Assembly: GCA_001897515.1 (NCBI GenBank)
Contig: MKTA01000015.1
Coordinates: 248,001 to 312,000 of the forward strand
Direction: 5' to 3'
Length of the DNA: 64,000 bases
DNA from: Bacteroidetes bacterium 41-46
GTDB taxonomy: Bacteria > Bacteroidota > Bacteroidia > Bacteroidales > UBA932
Of this stretch, positions 33,728 to 41,610 are shown piece after piece; within the stretch, counting starts at the first letter, position 1; every line of letters starts with the position of its first letter. Made by a program: the position numbers and the translations under genes. The notes beneath the pieces were generated by a model. That model saw only the letters and a list, made by a program, of their open reading frames with translations, ran no database searches and had not been told where the DNA came from.

Positions 33728-34016
33728 CGATGATCATTATAAAGTCTATTAACCACCAGATTCCGCATCCGCCAAATGTAATCAACATTAAAATTCCGGT
33801 ACCTGTATGACCGGTATAGAATCTGTGTACTCCAAATACGCCCAGGAACCAGCAAAGAAGGAAGGTTATGAGCCACTGATTACTGGCTCCGTGTCCGTAA
33901 CCACTTTCGTAAGATGATACAATAGGTTGCCTTACTCCGCAAAGAGGGCAGATCTCAGCTTTAGCATTGATACTCCTGCCACACTCGTGGCAGTACTTTT
34001 CACTTTCCAGTTTCAT
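33681..34016 (-). CDS. TM2 domain protein with N-terminal zinc ribbon
   Basis: 111 residues. A zinc ribbon (YCHECGRSINAKAEICPLCG, two CxxC pairs at about 9-28) is followed by a TM2 domain: LLCWFLGVFGVHRFYTGHTG, a two-helix hairpin, and IWWLIDFIMIIVG. TM2 proteins are membrane-inserted with unknown activity. This is the intact copy; its C-terminal half has a near-identical fragment at 32082-32267. Confidence 0.9.
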   Translation of the reverse strand: MKLESEKYCHECGRSINAKAEICPLCGVRQPIVSSYESGYGHGASNQWLITFLLCWFLGVFGVHRFYTGHTGTGILMLITFGGCGIWWLIDFIMIIVGNFKDSDGNVIRLR

Positions 34017-34110
34017 AGTATAAGTAGTTTTACGAAGTAAAGGTAAAAATTAATTTATCATTTTTTTCATATATTTACTAGCCACTGTGTTAATATAATA
34101 GAAGTAAAAA

Positions 34111-34635
34111 ATGAGAGTGAGACTTGGTTTGGTAATTGTTGGACTACTTACATCACTTTTGGCCTTTGCTCAGCAGGAGTCCTTTGCCGAGTCTGTCTGG
34201 AAGACCTTTGATCTTAACAATTCAGATTACCAGCGAGTGATAACAATCTCTCCAAAAGGGAAATCTCTTGTAAAGGACTACTATATTACCGGAGAACTTC
34301 TTATGGAGGGGAGCTTCTCCTATGTTGATGCTGATGATCCACGTAAAGACATACCCGACGGACCATTCGTATGGTATTTCAAAAATGGGAATATTAAAAT
34401 GAGAACAAGTTATATAAATGGTCTGGAGGATGGGATTCAGACTGTCTGGTACGAGAGTGGTAATAAGGCAGTTGAGGTAAATAAGAGTGGAGGGAAGTCT
34501 GAAGGTGAGATGAGAGAGTATTATGAGAGTGGTCAGATTAGAAAGATTTCAAATTTTAATAATGGTCTGTTAAATGGATTGGTCAGGGAGTTTTACCCTG
34601 ACGGAGTTATTAGCAGGGAGTGTATCAGGAGGTAA
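34111..34635 (+). CDS. Exported MORN-variant repeat protein, probably frameshifted at the 3' end
   Basis: 174 residues with a signal peptide (MRVRLGLVIVGLLTSLLAFA). From residue 60 on there are several MORN-like/antitoxin YwqK-like repeats (YYITGELLMEGSF, WYFKNGNIKMRTSYINGLED, YYESGQIRKISNFNNGLLNG). The frame ends abruptly at RECIRR inside what should be another repeat. The next frame stays open to 34867 and continues with a domain (from about GGKDRDLFRINKS), suggesting one gene split by a small indel near 34620-34635. Confidence 0.7.
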   Translation: MRVRLGLVIVGLLTSLLAFAQQESFAESVWKTFDLNNSDYQRVITISPKGKSLVKDYYITGELLMEGSFSYVDADDPRKDIPDGPFVWYFKNGNIKMRTSYINGLEDGIQTVWYESGNKAVEVNKSGGKSEGEMREYYESGQIRKISNFNNGLLNGLVREFYPDGVISRECIRR

Positions 34636-34867
34636 AGACCGTGACCTGTTCAGAATAAATAAATCAGACTCAGTTATAAGATTTATGGAGGGTAATGTCG
34701 TGTCAATTAAAAGAGTAAATGGAAGGGTTTGTTTTATGTTAAACGGAAAAGAGATTGCCACATCAGAAACTATATCACATTTTGGTGAAAATGTTGGGCT
34801 GATAATGAATGGGACAAGGGCTGCGGTTTTTAACAGGCATAGTATTAGGCAGAAGCTTTCAAAATAG
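34636..34867 (+). pseudogene. Detached 3' part of the MORN-repeat gene
   Basis: Open frame +1 relative to the upstream gene; the in-frame ATG at 34574 lies inside it and out of phase with the repeats. The product segment SDSVIRFMEGNVVSIKRVNG and onward looks like a genuine beta-rich domain ending RHSIRQKLSK, 5 nt ahead of the next ATG. Best explained as the C-terminal domain separated by a frameshift (natural or a base error). Confidence 0.5.
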
Positions 34868-34872
34868 AAATT

Positions 34873-35505
34873 ATGTTTGAAGTTAAAAGGTTTGTTTTTA
34901 ATAAAATGGCGGAGAATACTTATGTATTATCCCACTCTAATGGGGATGCCGTAGTTATTGATCCGGGTTGTAACAACGAATCTGAAAGGAGACAACTGGA
35001 GGAGTATGTAGATTCAAAGTCACTTAATCCACTTGCAATTGTGCTGACTCACGGACATTTTGACCATATCACGGGGGTGGCCTGGGTGTCGCAGAGGTAT
35101 GGAGTTAAAACATGGATGCACTATGCTGACAGTGGTGAATTGAGGCTAGCCTCTCAGGTTGCATCTGTGTATGATGTGGTAATGGAGAATTCGTTTACAG
35201 AGTCCGATAATTACTTTGAGGGCGAACCGGTACTAAGGTTTGGCTCAATTGATATCCACGTAATTGAGACCCCTTCTCACTCAAAGGGTTCTGTTTGTCT
35301 CTATGTGCCGGACGGGGACCTTTTGTTTGCCGGAGATACAATCTACAATGGCACTATAGGATATTCCAATGATGGATTTGCTCCTCTTATTAAAGTAATT
35401 AAGGATAAGATTCTTACACTGCCATTCTCAACTATGGTTTACAGCGGTCACGGTATCCCTTGTACAGTTGGGGAGCTTAGACTCCCAGCAAGTGCCCGCC
35501 GGTAA
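34873..35505 (+). CDS. Metallo-beta-lactamase-fold hydrolase (glyoxalase II-like)
   Basis: 210 residues. The metal-binding motif is THGHFDH at about 59-65, followed by the His of ETPSHSKGSV, the bridging Asp of LFAGDTIY, and the last His of YSGHG. All seven ligands expected for a dinuclear site are present. The closest group is hydroxyacylglutathione-hydrolase-like proteins (GloB/YcbL type) common in Bacteroidetes; the thioester substrate is not proved. It lies 5 nt after the MORN gene and overlaps the convergent ketoreductase gene by 29 bp. Confidence 0.88.
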   Translation: MFEVKRFVFNKMAENTYVLSHSNGDAVVIDPGCNNESERRQLEEYVDSKSLNPLAIVLTHGHFDHITGVAWVSQRYGVKTWMHYADSGELRLASQVASVYDVVMENSFTESDNYFEGEPVLRFGSIDIHVIETPSHSKGSVCLYVPDGDLLFAGDTIYNGTIGYSNDGFAPLIKVIKDKILTLPFSTMVYSGHGIPCTVGELRLPASARR

Positions 35506-36181
35506 TATCTATTACAGTGCCGTTAATAAATGAGGATGCAGGTGAACAGAGAAAGTGAACTACCTCAGCCACATCCATAGGAGAGCCCATTTTGTTTAAA
35601 GCGTTTATCTGCTTAATCTCCTCCATGCCAAAGGAGTTTAGTCTCTTTAATGCGCCGGCTTCAATACTGCCGGGAGCTATGCAGTTGGCCCTTATACCCT
35701 TTTTCCCATACTCATATGCGATAGCTTTTGTAAATGCCTCCATATATGCCTTGCTTCCGGCATAGATCCCCTGTCCTTTGAATACCCTCTTAGCCGATAT
35801 TGATGACACGCCGATAATTATTCCCCTCCTCATACTGCACATATGAGGTATAATTGCCTGACAGATTTTTGTGTATGCTGAGATATTAACCTTTATTGTC
35901 CTTTCAAGAGAGTCTTCGTCTATTTGAGGTATAAGCCCGGCTTCAGTAACAGCTGCGGCATAAATAAGAACCTCCACATCATTCAGCCGCTTAATAAAAT
36001 CATTGAGCTCATTTTCCTTAGTAAAATCAGCAGCAATTACCTCTGCTCTGTTAGCCCAGTCTGAGAGGGCATCACTATTACTGAAACATTGAAGCAAAAG
36101 GGGTTTATTAAATTCTGCCATCTTCTCCGAAATAGCAGAACCTATCTCTGAACTTGCCCCGGTTATTACAATCTTACCCAT
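35477..36181 (-). CDS. 3-oxoacyl-ACP reductase-like SDR (FabG-like)
   Basis: 234 residues, classical short-chain dehydrogenase. The cofactor loop is TGASSEIGSAIS, and catalytic Ser, Tyr and Lys are in VSSISAKRVFKGQGIYAGSK; then IAPGSIEAG and the C-terminal SFINGTVIDITGG typical of FabG. It likely reduces the beta-keto group of an acyl chain on the ACP of the same operon. It is the last gene of the operon, overlapping the ketosynthase gene by 8 bp, so the two are coupled. Confidence 0.88.
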   Translation of the reverse strand: MGKIVITGASSEIGSAISEKMAEFNKPLLLQCFSNSDALSDWANRAEVIAADFTKENELNDFIKRLNDVEVLIYAAAVTEAGLIPQIDEDSLERTIKVNISAYTKICQAIIPHMCSMRRGIIIGVSSISAKRVFKGQGIYAGSKAYMEAFTKAIAYEYGKKGIRANCIAPGSIEAGALKRLNSFGMEEIKQINALNKMGSPMDVAEVVHFLCSPASSFINGTVIDITGGHLLGV

Positions 36182-37385
36182 TTCCCAAATTATATCTTTT
36201 AAGAATTATTGCTGTATTCTCTCCGCCAAACGATGAGTTTGTTTTAAGGAGATACTCTATTTTCATGTTGAGTGGATAGTTTCTGATTACATTCAGAGGT
36301 GCAGATGGATCCTGCTCCTCGAAATTAATGGTGGGGAGTACAACCTGTTTCTGTAAAGAGTAAATTGCACCCAGAATCTCCATTGCTCCGCATGATCCAA
36401 TCAGATGTCCAATCTGCCCCTTCATTGAATAGACGGGTATAGTGCCGGCTCTCTCTCCAAAAACCAGCTTAAGTGCACTGTACTCAGCAGGAGCATTTTT
36501 TGGTGTTCCCGTTCCGTGAAGATGCACACAATCAACGATATCCGGATTAATGCCAGCATCATTTATCGCCATACTAATTGCCTCTGCAAGTGATCTTCCC
36601 TCTGGATCCGGATCGGTCACTGCATATGCATCCATTGTAGATGCGTAACCAACAATCTCAGCCAGTATCTCCTCCCTGATTGCTGTATTGCTGTCTTCAA
36701 TAAGGTAAACAATTGAACCCTCACCCAGCACTGTGCCATCCCTTCTTCTGTCAAAAGGTTTGCAGGCATAGGGAGCATTGGTGCATGAACTCATAGCACC
36801 TAACTGCTGAAACCCTATATAATTAATATAGTTAATCATAGAGTCAGAGCCACCCGTTACCGCTGCTTTTCTGAATCCGCTCCTGACCATCCTGAACGAT
36901 GTCCCTATTGCCTGAGATGATGCAGCACAAGAGGCCATAAAAATATTGACTCCTCCCAGAAAACCATTTTTTAAGGCAATCTCCTCTGTAAGAGCTTTGC
37001 TTTTGTAATGAGAAGAGAGTTTTGATCCGGCAGGAAGCGTAAACTGACGCGTTCTGTAATAGGTGTCAATGTCAACATAATCTACACCTCCTCCTGTGTT
37101 AAAAACAATTTCAGCGGGGCTGAATCTCTCAGTCGCCCTTGTCCTCTCTTTGAGATCCTGAACACATTTGTTGAGAAAATATGCCTTCCTGTCAATCTCT
37201 TTGGGCGTTTTTATGACTCTTCCATTTAACCGAACCTCTCCTGCCGCCTTTTGAGTAAAACCGGTTGTGTCAAAATTCTCAATTTCAGAGACGCACCTTG
37301 TACCCGCCTCCAGTGTTTTCATACACTCCTCAAAGCTGCACCCTAAAGGGGATTTTACACCAACTCCTGTTATAACAATAGCCAT
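36174..37385 (-). CDS. Beta-ketoacyl synthase (FabF/KAS II-like)
   Basis: 403 residues. It catalyses decarboxylative Claisen condensation on ACP-bound chains. The catalytic triad is complete: Cys153 in MASCAASS, His in HLHGTGTPKN and His in GQIGHLIGSCG. The N-terminus VITGVGVKSPLG and the C-terminal NSSFGGENTAIIL fit FabF/ChlB-type enzymes. A nearby degenerate ketosynthase-like protein may form its heterodimer partner, as in type II polyketide and aryl-polyene systems. The housekeeping FAS genes are presumably elsewhere. Confidence 0.9.
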   Translation of the reverse strand: MAIVITGVGVKSPLGCSFEECMKTLEAGTRCVSEIENFDTTGFTQKAAGEVRLNGRVIKTPKEIDRKAYFLNKCVQDLKERTRATERFSPAEIVFNTGGGVDYVDIDTYYRTRQFTLPAGSKLSSHYKSKALTEEIALKNGFLGGVNIFMASCAASSQAIGTSFRMVRSGFRKAAVTGGSDSMINYINYIGFQQLGAMSSCTNAPYACKPFDRRRDGTVLGEGSIVYLIEDSNTAIREEILAEIVGYASTMDAYAVTDPDPEGRSLAEAISMAINDAGINPDIVDCVHLHGTGTPKNAPAEYSALKLVFGERAGTIPVYSMKGQIGHLIGSCGAMEILGAIYSLQKQVVLPTINFEEQDPSAPLNVIRNYPLNMKIEYLLKTNSSFGGENTAIILKRYNLGNG

Positions 37386-37394
37386 AACACCTTT

Positions 37395-37973
37395 TTAAAT
37401 ATTGTGATAAACTCTGAAGAAGCTGATGGCATCCTCGTTACTCTCTAAAAATTTGTTGCCTGCCAGCTCAGAAGAGGTGACCTCAGCAAATCCAGCCTCT
37501 GCTGTTCCGTCTGCATGCAGTTTGCCTGCACCTATTATAATATTTCTTGCTGTCGTTGAGAGCATGGCGCACAAAAGGAGTCCCGATGCAGAGCCTATGA
37601 GAGAGGCGTTGTCTCCCTTGAATCCATGCTCAATTGAAATAAAGCAGTGTGTCATATTTCTCATGGATTTAAAATGGGAGAGAGGCGAGATAACAGGCAG
37701 AGCTCTCTCCATAAATCCCGAAGAGGTGAAATTGTGAGAATCAGAGTCAAACGCTGAACAAGCCTCATTGTATATTTCCATCATCTCAAGCTCTGATGAT
37801 GAGTAGAAAAAAGGTGTTTCCGGCAAAGGTTTTCTCTCTTTTAACAACTCTCCGGCACATACCATTGCAGCCATCGTCTCCCTTGTGAAGTATTTAACCA
37901 ACTTTCTTCTGGAGATATAGTCATAGACCGGTATCTGCTCTGAAGACTCGTATATTCTGTATATGACCCTCAT
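37395..37973 (-). CDS. Degenerate ketosynthase-like protein (chain-length-factor-like)
   Basis: 192 residues. It resembles the short beta-ketoacyl synthase N-terminal family (Ketoacyl-synt_2 type) seen in aryl-polyene-like clusters: YISRRKLVKYFTRETMAAM, PFFYSSSELEM, VISPLSHFKSMRNMTHC and GDNASLIGSASGLLLCAML. The active-site Cys context of a working ketosynthase is absent and the C-terminal His residues are missing, so a structural or chain-length role beside the true ketosynthase is likely. Its ATG overlaps the stop of the dehydratase gene (4 bp), and it ends 10 nt before the ketosynthase. Confidence 0.65.
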   Translation of the reverse strand: MRVIYRIYESSEQIPVYDYISRRKLVKYFTRETMAAMVCAGELLKERKPLPETPFFYSSSELEMMEIYNEACSAFDSDSHNFTSSGFMERALPVISPLSHFKSMRNMTHCFISIEHGFKGDNASLIGSASGLLLCAMLSTTARNIIIGAGKLHADGTAEAGFAEVTSSELAGNKFLESNEDAISFFRVYHNI

Positions 37974-38446
37974 TCAATGGTTGTAATTTTAGTGTTTTTA
38001 AGAGCCTCCTCAATTAATTCCAAAGAGGTCTGTTTTAGCCTGCTGTCAAGAATATCCAGGAAGCCATACATTAACTCTCCCTCTGCGCACAACTCCCCAT
38101 CGCACATTGCTGTTACTGTTGCAACTGCGTACTCATCCGGATAAAACACCTTTACCTCGCTTTTGTACTCAAGCTTATCTCCCGGAACAACAACTCTTCT
38201 GAATTTCATTCTGTTAACAAGTGTAAGAACTGCTCTTTTATGGGTGTGCCCCTTTTTTAAAAGGGAGTATTCAAACAAAACTCCGGATAGCTGGGCTAAG
38301 CCCTCCATAATCAGAGAGCCAGGCATAATGGGATAGCCCGGAAAATGGTGATTGAATATATCATCTGTCATGGATACGCACTTTACCCCGCTGGCATATC
38401 GTGAAATTGCCAGTTCATCAATTCTGTCCAACAAAATGAATCTCAT
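37970..38446 (-). CDS. FabZ-like 3-hydroxyacyl-ACP dehydratase (hotdog fold)
   Basis: 158 residues from the chosen ATG at 38446 (MRFILLDRIDEL). The FabZ active site is visible: HHFPGYPIMPGSLIMEGLAQ with catalytic His and Glu. The next strands (RMKFRRVVVPGDKLEYKSEV) are standard. It would dehydrate 3-hydroxyacyl chains to 2-enoyl chains on the operon's ACP. An ATG at 38494 would overlap the ACP gene and add 16 atypical residues. Gap to the ACP stop is 10 nt. Confidence 0.88.
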   Translation of the reverse strand: MRFILLDRIDELAISRYASGVKCVSMTDDIFNHHFPGYPIMPGSLIMEGLAQLSGVLFEYSLLKKGHTHKRAVLTLVNRMKFRRVVVPGDKLEYKSEVKVFYPDEYAVATVTAMCDGELCAEGELMYGFLDILDSRLKQTSLELIEEALKNTKITTIE

Positions 38447-38456
38447 TTCTCTTATT

Positions 38457-38828
38457 TTAGTGTGAATTTCTTTTTTTGTCAATAATGGTTGCAAAATCCA
38501 TTACTGTAAAAGATTCAAACAACTCCTTAACCGTCATACCTTCACAAAATCTGGATGTGTTAAAGTCTCTGTTTAGCTTTTCTGCAATTTCTCCGGTAAT
38601 CTTTCCATTCTGGAGATTGCTCCCGTCTGAGGAGTACTCTGTCATTGCAATCTCCTGTATCTTTATCTTTACCCCCATCTCTGTCTCTATCAGATAAAGT
38701 ATCTCAACAAAATCAATACTCTCTGCCCCCAGGTCTTTTACAAGAGCACTATCAGGTTTGATCTCGTCAATTGAGGTAATGCCCAATACCGGCATAAGAA
38801 GTTCCCTAAGTCTGTTTAATGTATCCAT
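38457..38828 (-). CDS. Acyl carrier protein with internal insertion
   Basis: 123 residues from the ATG at 38828. The phosphopantetheine attachment site is Ser37 in DLGAESIDFVEIL. Helix I (TLNRLRELLMPVLG) and the end helix (KELFESFTVMDFATIIDKK) frame the fold. Standard ACPs are near 80 residues; here an extra segment of about 35 residues (60-95, SSDGSNLQNGKITGEIAEKL) lies between helices II and IV. The longer frame upstream (to 39011) covers the nitroreductase gene and is not real. It carries the growing chain in this operon. Confidence 0.88.
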   Translation of the reverse strand: MDTLNRLRELLMPVLGITSIDEIKPDSALVKDLGAESIDFVEILYLIETEMGVKIKIQEIAMTEYSSDGSNLQNGKITGEIAEKLNRDFNTSRFCEGMTVKELFESFTVMDFATIIDKKRNSH

Positions 38829-38839
38829 TGAAAATGTAG

Positions 38840-39427
38840 TTATTTTAAAGTTTTTAAAGGGTAGCCTATTGGAATTATAGCACCAGCCTCCCGTCCTGGA
38901 GGTATTTGAACTATCTCTGATACCCTTTTTTCTGCAATCAAAGGACCTGTCATATAACATGCTCCAAGTCCCAGACTCTCTGCTGCCAGGAGGATTAACA
39001 TTGAAACACAAGAGATTGATTTAACAGAATTGTCTCTCTCCCACTTCAGCTGACTCTCTTTCACTGAATCTCCAAGCAGAATTTTCATAACGGGTGTAAC
39101 ACGGAAATAGGGAATTAACAGCAACGGAGCCTCTGAAAAGAAGTTGAAACTTAACGCATATTTTTTAAACATCTCAGCAGTAGCTTTCTCCATTGAGCTT
39201 GCCACTTCCATTACCTCCTCCTCTATAGCAGAGGCCAGTGCTTTAATTTGCCCTTTGTCTGAGAGTTCAATAATGCCCCAGTTTTTTCTGCCCCCTGCAT
39301 AAGGAGATAGAGAGGCTATTGATATTATTTTTTTAACGGCGTCTTGCGGAATGGGATCTTGTTTGTACTCTCTGCAACTCCTCCTGTTTTCACACAAAAT
39401 CCTTAAGTCGTGGAAATGGGTCTCCAT
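38840..39427 (-). CDS. Nitroreductase-family flavoprotein
   Basis: 195 residues. Nitroreductase fold features are ENRRSCREYKQDPIP (FMN-phosphate-binding Arg residues), IASLSPYAGGRKNW, the central ESLGLGACYMTGPL, and the C-terminal IPIGYPLKT. Members reduce nitro groups, quinones or enones with NAD(P)H, and some oxidise natural-product intermediates. It is first in the FAS-like operon, 11 nt before the ACP gene, so it probably acts on the ACP-bound or released product. Activity is inferred from context. Confidence 0.88.
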   Translation of the reverse strand: METHFHDLRILCENRRSCREYKQDPIPQDAVKKIISIASLSPYAGGRKNWGIIELSDKGQIKALASAIEEEVMEVASSMEKATAEMFKKYALSFNFFSEAPLLLIPYFRVTPVMKILLGDSVKESQLKWERDNSVKSISCVSMLILLAAESLGLGACYMTGPLIAEKRVSEIVQIPPGREAGAIIPIGYPLKTLK

Positions 39428-39600
39428 ATAAGGCTTTTTAGAACACTACTAAGTTATTGCTTTATAAGGGTTATTCCTTATCAAGTTATATACAATTCGT
39501 AAAAACGGAGGGGTTTTTACCTTTTGGTGATCTATTGTTTATGGAGGAGCGAATTATTGGTTAAATTTAGATAACTGTTATTTTTCTAAATGTTATTAGT

Positions 39601-40305
39601 GTGAAAAACAATATTATACTTTCATTCGGCTTGTCGCTGCTTCTTATTTTGGGATGCGAAGGGAAAAACGGATCCGGGTTTTATGGAAATTTTGAGGCCG
39701 ATGAGTTCATCCTCTCCTCTTATGCAAACGGCAGACTTATCTCCCTTCTTGTAAATGAGGGTGATACCTGCAGTAAAGACCAGCTCCTTGCAGTGGCAGA
39801 CACAACAATTCTGTCGCTGGAGAGAGCAAAGTTGAAGAGCAGTATTAAGGCTTTACAGGAGATAGGTATGTTTTCCCAGATGGAGCCACTGGTGTATGAG
39901 CTCAGAATAGTTGAGGAGAGGATTAAGTTATGTTATGTAAAATCGCCCCGCAGAGCAAAGATCCACAGGATAAATCCAAGGGAGGGGGAGTATCTGCTTG
40001 AGGGAGCTCCTCTGATGGTACTGTCGGACTTAAACAGAATCTATTTTACTGCATATGTCCCTGGCGAGAGTCTCCACTCAATCTCTTCAGGAGATCCGGT
40101 AGAAGTTCTGAGTGACCTGGAAGGGGGAAGATTAGCGAGCCATAAAGGGGTCGTATTAAATATATCTGAGAGGCCACAGTTTATACCATCAATGGTTCAG
40201 ACAAGGTCAAACAGAGTTAAACAGCACTACAGAATCAGAGTAGAGCTGGTGAATGACGGATCACTTAAAGGGGGAATGCCTGGTGAGCTTATTCCACTAA
40301 ATTAG
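39601..40305 (+). CDS. HlyD/YbhG-like membrane fusion lipoprotein
   Basis: 234 residues starting at a GTG. The lipoprotein signal ends LLILGCEG, followed by a lipoyl/barrel-sandwich half (LSSYANGRLISLLVNEGDTC), a short helical hairpin, the second half (YVKSPRRAKIHRINPREGEY) and a beta-barrel domain (VYFTAYVPGESLH-like). It is the periplasmic adaptor of an ABC exporter. It heads a five-gene operon (ATPase, ATPase, permease, permease) in YbhGFSR order, divergent from the nitroreductase operon across a 173-bp gap. Confidence 0.87.
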   Translation: MKNNIILSFGLSLLLILGCEGKNGSGFYGNFEADEFILSSYANGRLISLLVNEGDTCSKDQLLAVADTTILSLERAKLKSSIKALQEIGMFSQMEPLVYELRIVEERIKLCYVKSPRRAKIHRINPREGEYLLEGAPLMVLSDLNRIYFTAYVPGESLHSISSGDPVEVLSDLEGGRLASHKGVVLNISERPQFIPSMVQTRSNRVKQHYRIRVELVNDGSLKGGMPGELIPLN

Positions 40306-40309
40306 TATT

Positions 40310-41020
40310 ATGATTCAGGTACAAGGTTTGACTAAAATGTATGGTAAGCAGGAGGCTCTTCGGCAGCTCTCTTTTCATCTGCCACCCGGGTCAGTCCTGG
40401 GTATAACCGGGGCAAACGGGGCCGGTAAGTCCACACTGTTTGACATACTGGCGACTTTGGACAGAAGATGGCAGGGGTCAGTAACTGTAAAGGGTTTGTC
40501 TCTAAAAAAAGAGAACTTAAAAATAAGAAAGTTTGTTGGTTACGTGCCCGGAACTTGGTCTCTTTACCCGGAGCTTACAGTTATTGAAAATATAAAATTC
40601 TTTGCCGGTATGTTTGGCTACCCTGCAGACAGACTTCAAATTCCCCACTTCTGGGATTCGCTCAGGGACTTTTCCAACATGAGAAGTGCTGACCTTTCCG
40701 GCGGGATGAAGCAGAAGCTGGCAATTATCTGTGCAATGATCCATTCACCGGAGCTTCTTCTACTTGATGAGCCGACAACCGGTTTAGACCCTGACTCAAG
40801 GAGTGCTATTTGGTCAGAACTACTTAAACTTAAAGAGAGAGGTGTTACAATTGTAGTCAGTACACATTATTATGAGGAGTTTAACTATTTTGACTTTTTA
40901 CTCTTTTTAAATGAGGGCAGAGAGCTTCTCTACTCTCCAATAGAGGAGATACTGAATGGAGAGAGGGCTACGGATGAGTTTTATAATAAATATCTTGGGG
41001 AATGTCTCAAACGGTTATAA
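40310..41020 (+). CDS. ABC exporter ATPase, first subunit
   Basis: 236 residues. Walker A is GANGAGKST, the ABC signature LSGGMKQKLAII, Walker B LLLLDEPTTGLDP, and the H-loop VVSTHYYEEF. It corresponds to the N-terminal half of E. coli YbhF, split here into separate genes. It likely pairs with the next ATPase as a heterodimer. The 3' end overlaps the next gene by 19 bp. Confidence 0.93.
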   Translation: MIQVQGLTKMYGKQEALRQLSFHLPPGSVLGITGANGAGKSTLFDILATLDRRWQGSVTVKGLSLKKENLKIRKFVGYVPGTWSLYPELTVIENIKFFAGMFGYPADRLQIPHFWDSLRDFSNMRSADLSGGMKQKLAIICAMIHSPELLLLDEPTTGLDPDSRSAIWSELLKLKERGVTIVVSTHYYEEFNYFDFLLFLNEGRELLYSPIEEILNGERATDEFYNKYLGECLKRL

Positions 41021-41610
41021 GATGTGTCGGACTCTCTAAAAACTACGGTCATCTGAGGGCTGTAAGCGACCTTAATATGGAGTTAAGAGAGGGAGAGACA
41101 ATATCTGTTACAGGATCTAACGGCTCCGGAAAAACAACTCTGATGAAAATGTTGTGCGGAATTCTCACCCCCTCTTCTGGTGAAATATTTATAGAAAAGC
41201 CTGTTGGAAACATGAGTCAGAGCTCTGCCCTGATACCACGGCTGACTACAAAGGAGAATTATGATTTCTATGGTGTGGTCAATTCAATAAAAAGAGGAGA
41301 GAGAGAGCGTCGGTTTAAAGAGGTTGCTGAACAGTTCGGGCTGGATAGGTTTAAAAATAAGAGAGTTGAGGAGCTAACTGCAGGATGGAGACAATTACTC
41401 TCCTTCTCGGTGGCAATAATGGGGGAGCCCAGGGTCCTGCTTCTTGATGAGCCGACAGCCGGAGTAGATACACTTACCCGTCAAAAAATTTGGGAGTGTA
41501 TAATGAAAATGGCTGAGTCAGGCTGTGCGGTTGTTGTTACCTCACATTACCAGACAGAGGTAAGATTGTGTGGCAGAAATCTACATATGGAGAGGCCTGT
41601 ACAACTATGA
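41002..41610 (+). CDS. ABC exporter ATPase, second subunit with atypical signature motif
   Basis: 202 residues. Walker A is GSNGSGKTT and Walker B is VLLLDEPTAGVDT, with an H-loop in VVTSHYQ. The ABC signature is degenerate: LTAGWRQL in place of LSGGQ. That implies one weak ATP site if it heterodimerises with the preceding ATPase, as known for asymmetric ABC exporters. The stop overlaps the first permease ATG (ATGA). Confidence 0.9.
   Translation: MSQTVIRCVGLSKNYGHLRAVSDLNMELREGETISVTGSNGSGKTTLMKMLCGILTPSSGEIFIEKPVGNMSQSSALIPRLTTKENYDFYGVVNSIKRGERERRFKEVAEQFGLDRFKNKRVEELTAGWRQLLSFSVAIMGEPRVLLLDEPTAGVDTLTRQKIWECIMKMAESGCAVVVTSHYQTEVRLCGRNLHMERPVQL

Larger units (their letters stand above)
31811..33863. 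repeat. Direct duplication of the TM2-DUF2752 segment flanking the Fic gene
   Basis: Copy A (31811-32264) and copy B (about 33401-33863) lie in the same orientation with an offset of 1599 bp. From 31944 to 32166 they differ at a single base, whereas both flanks of that core are more diverged. The Fic gene and its promoter fill the space between copies. Confidence 0.92.

Noticed and set aside
39428-39600. A clean TAnnTTTG promoter pair between the nitroreductase and exporter operons
   Set aside because: Only near matches (such as TACCTTTT and TATTTTTC) were found, so no promoter is annotated although one must exist.
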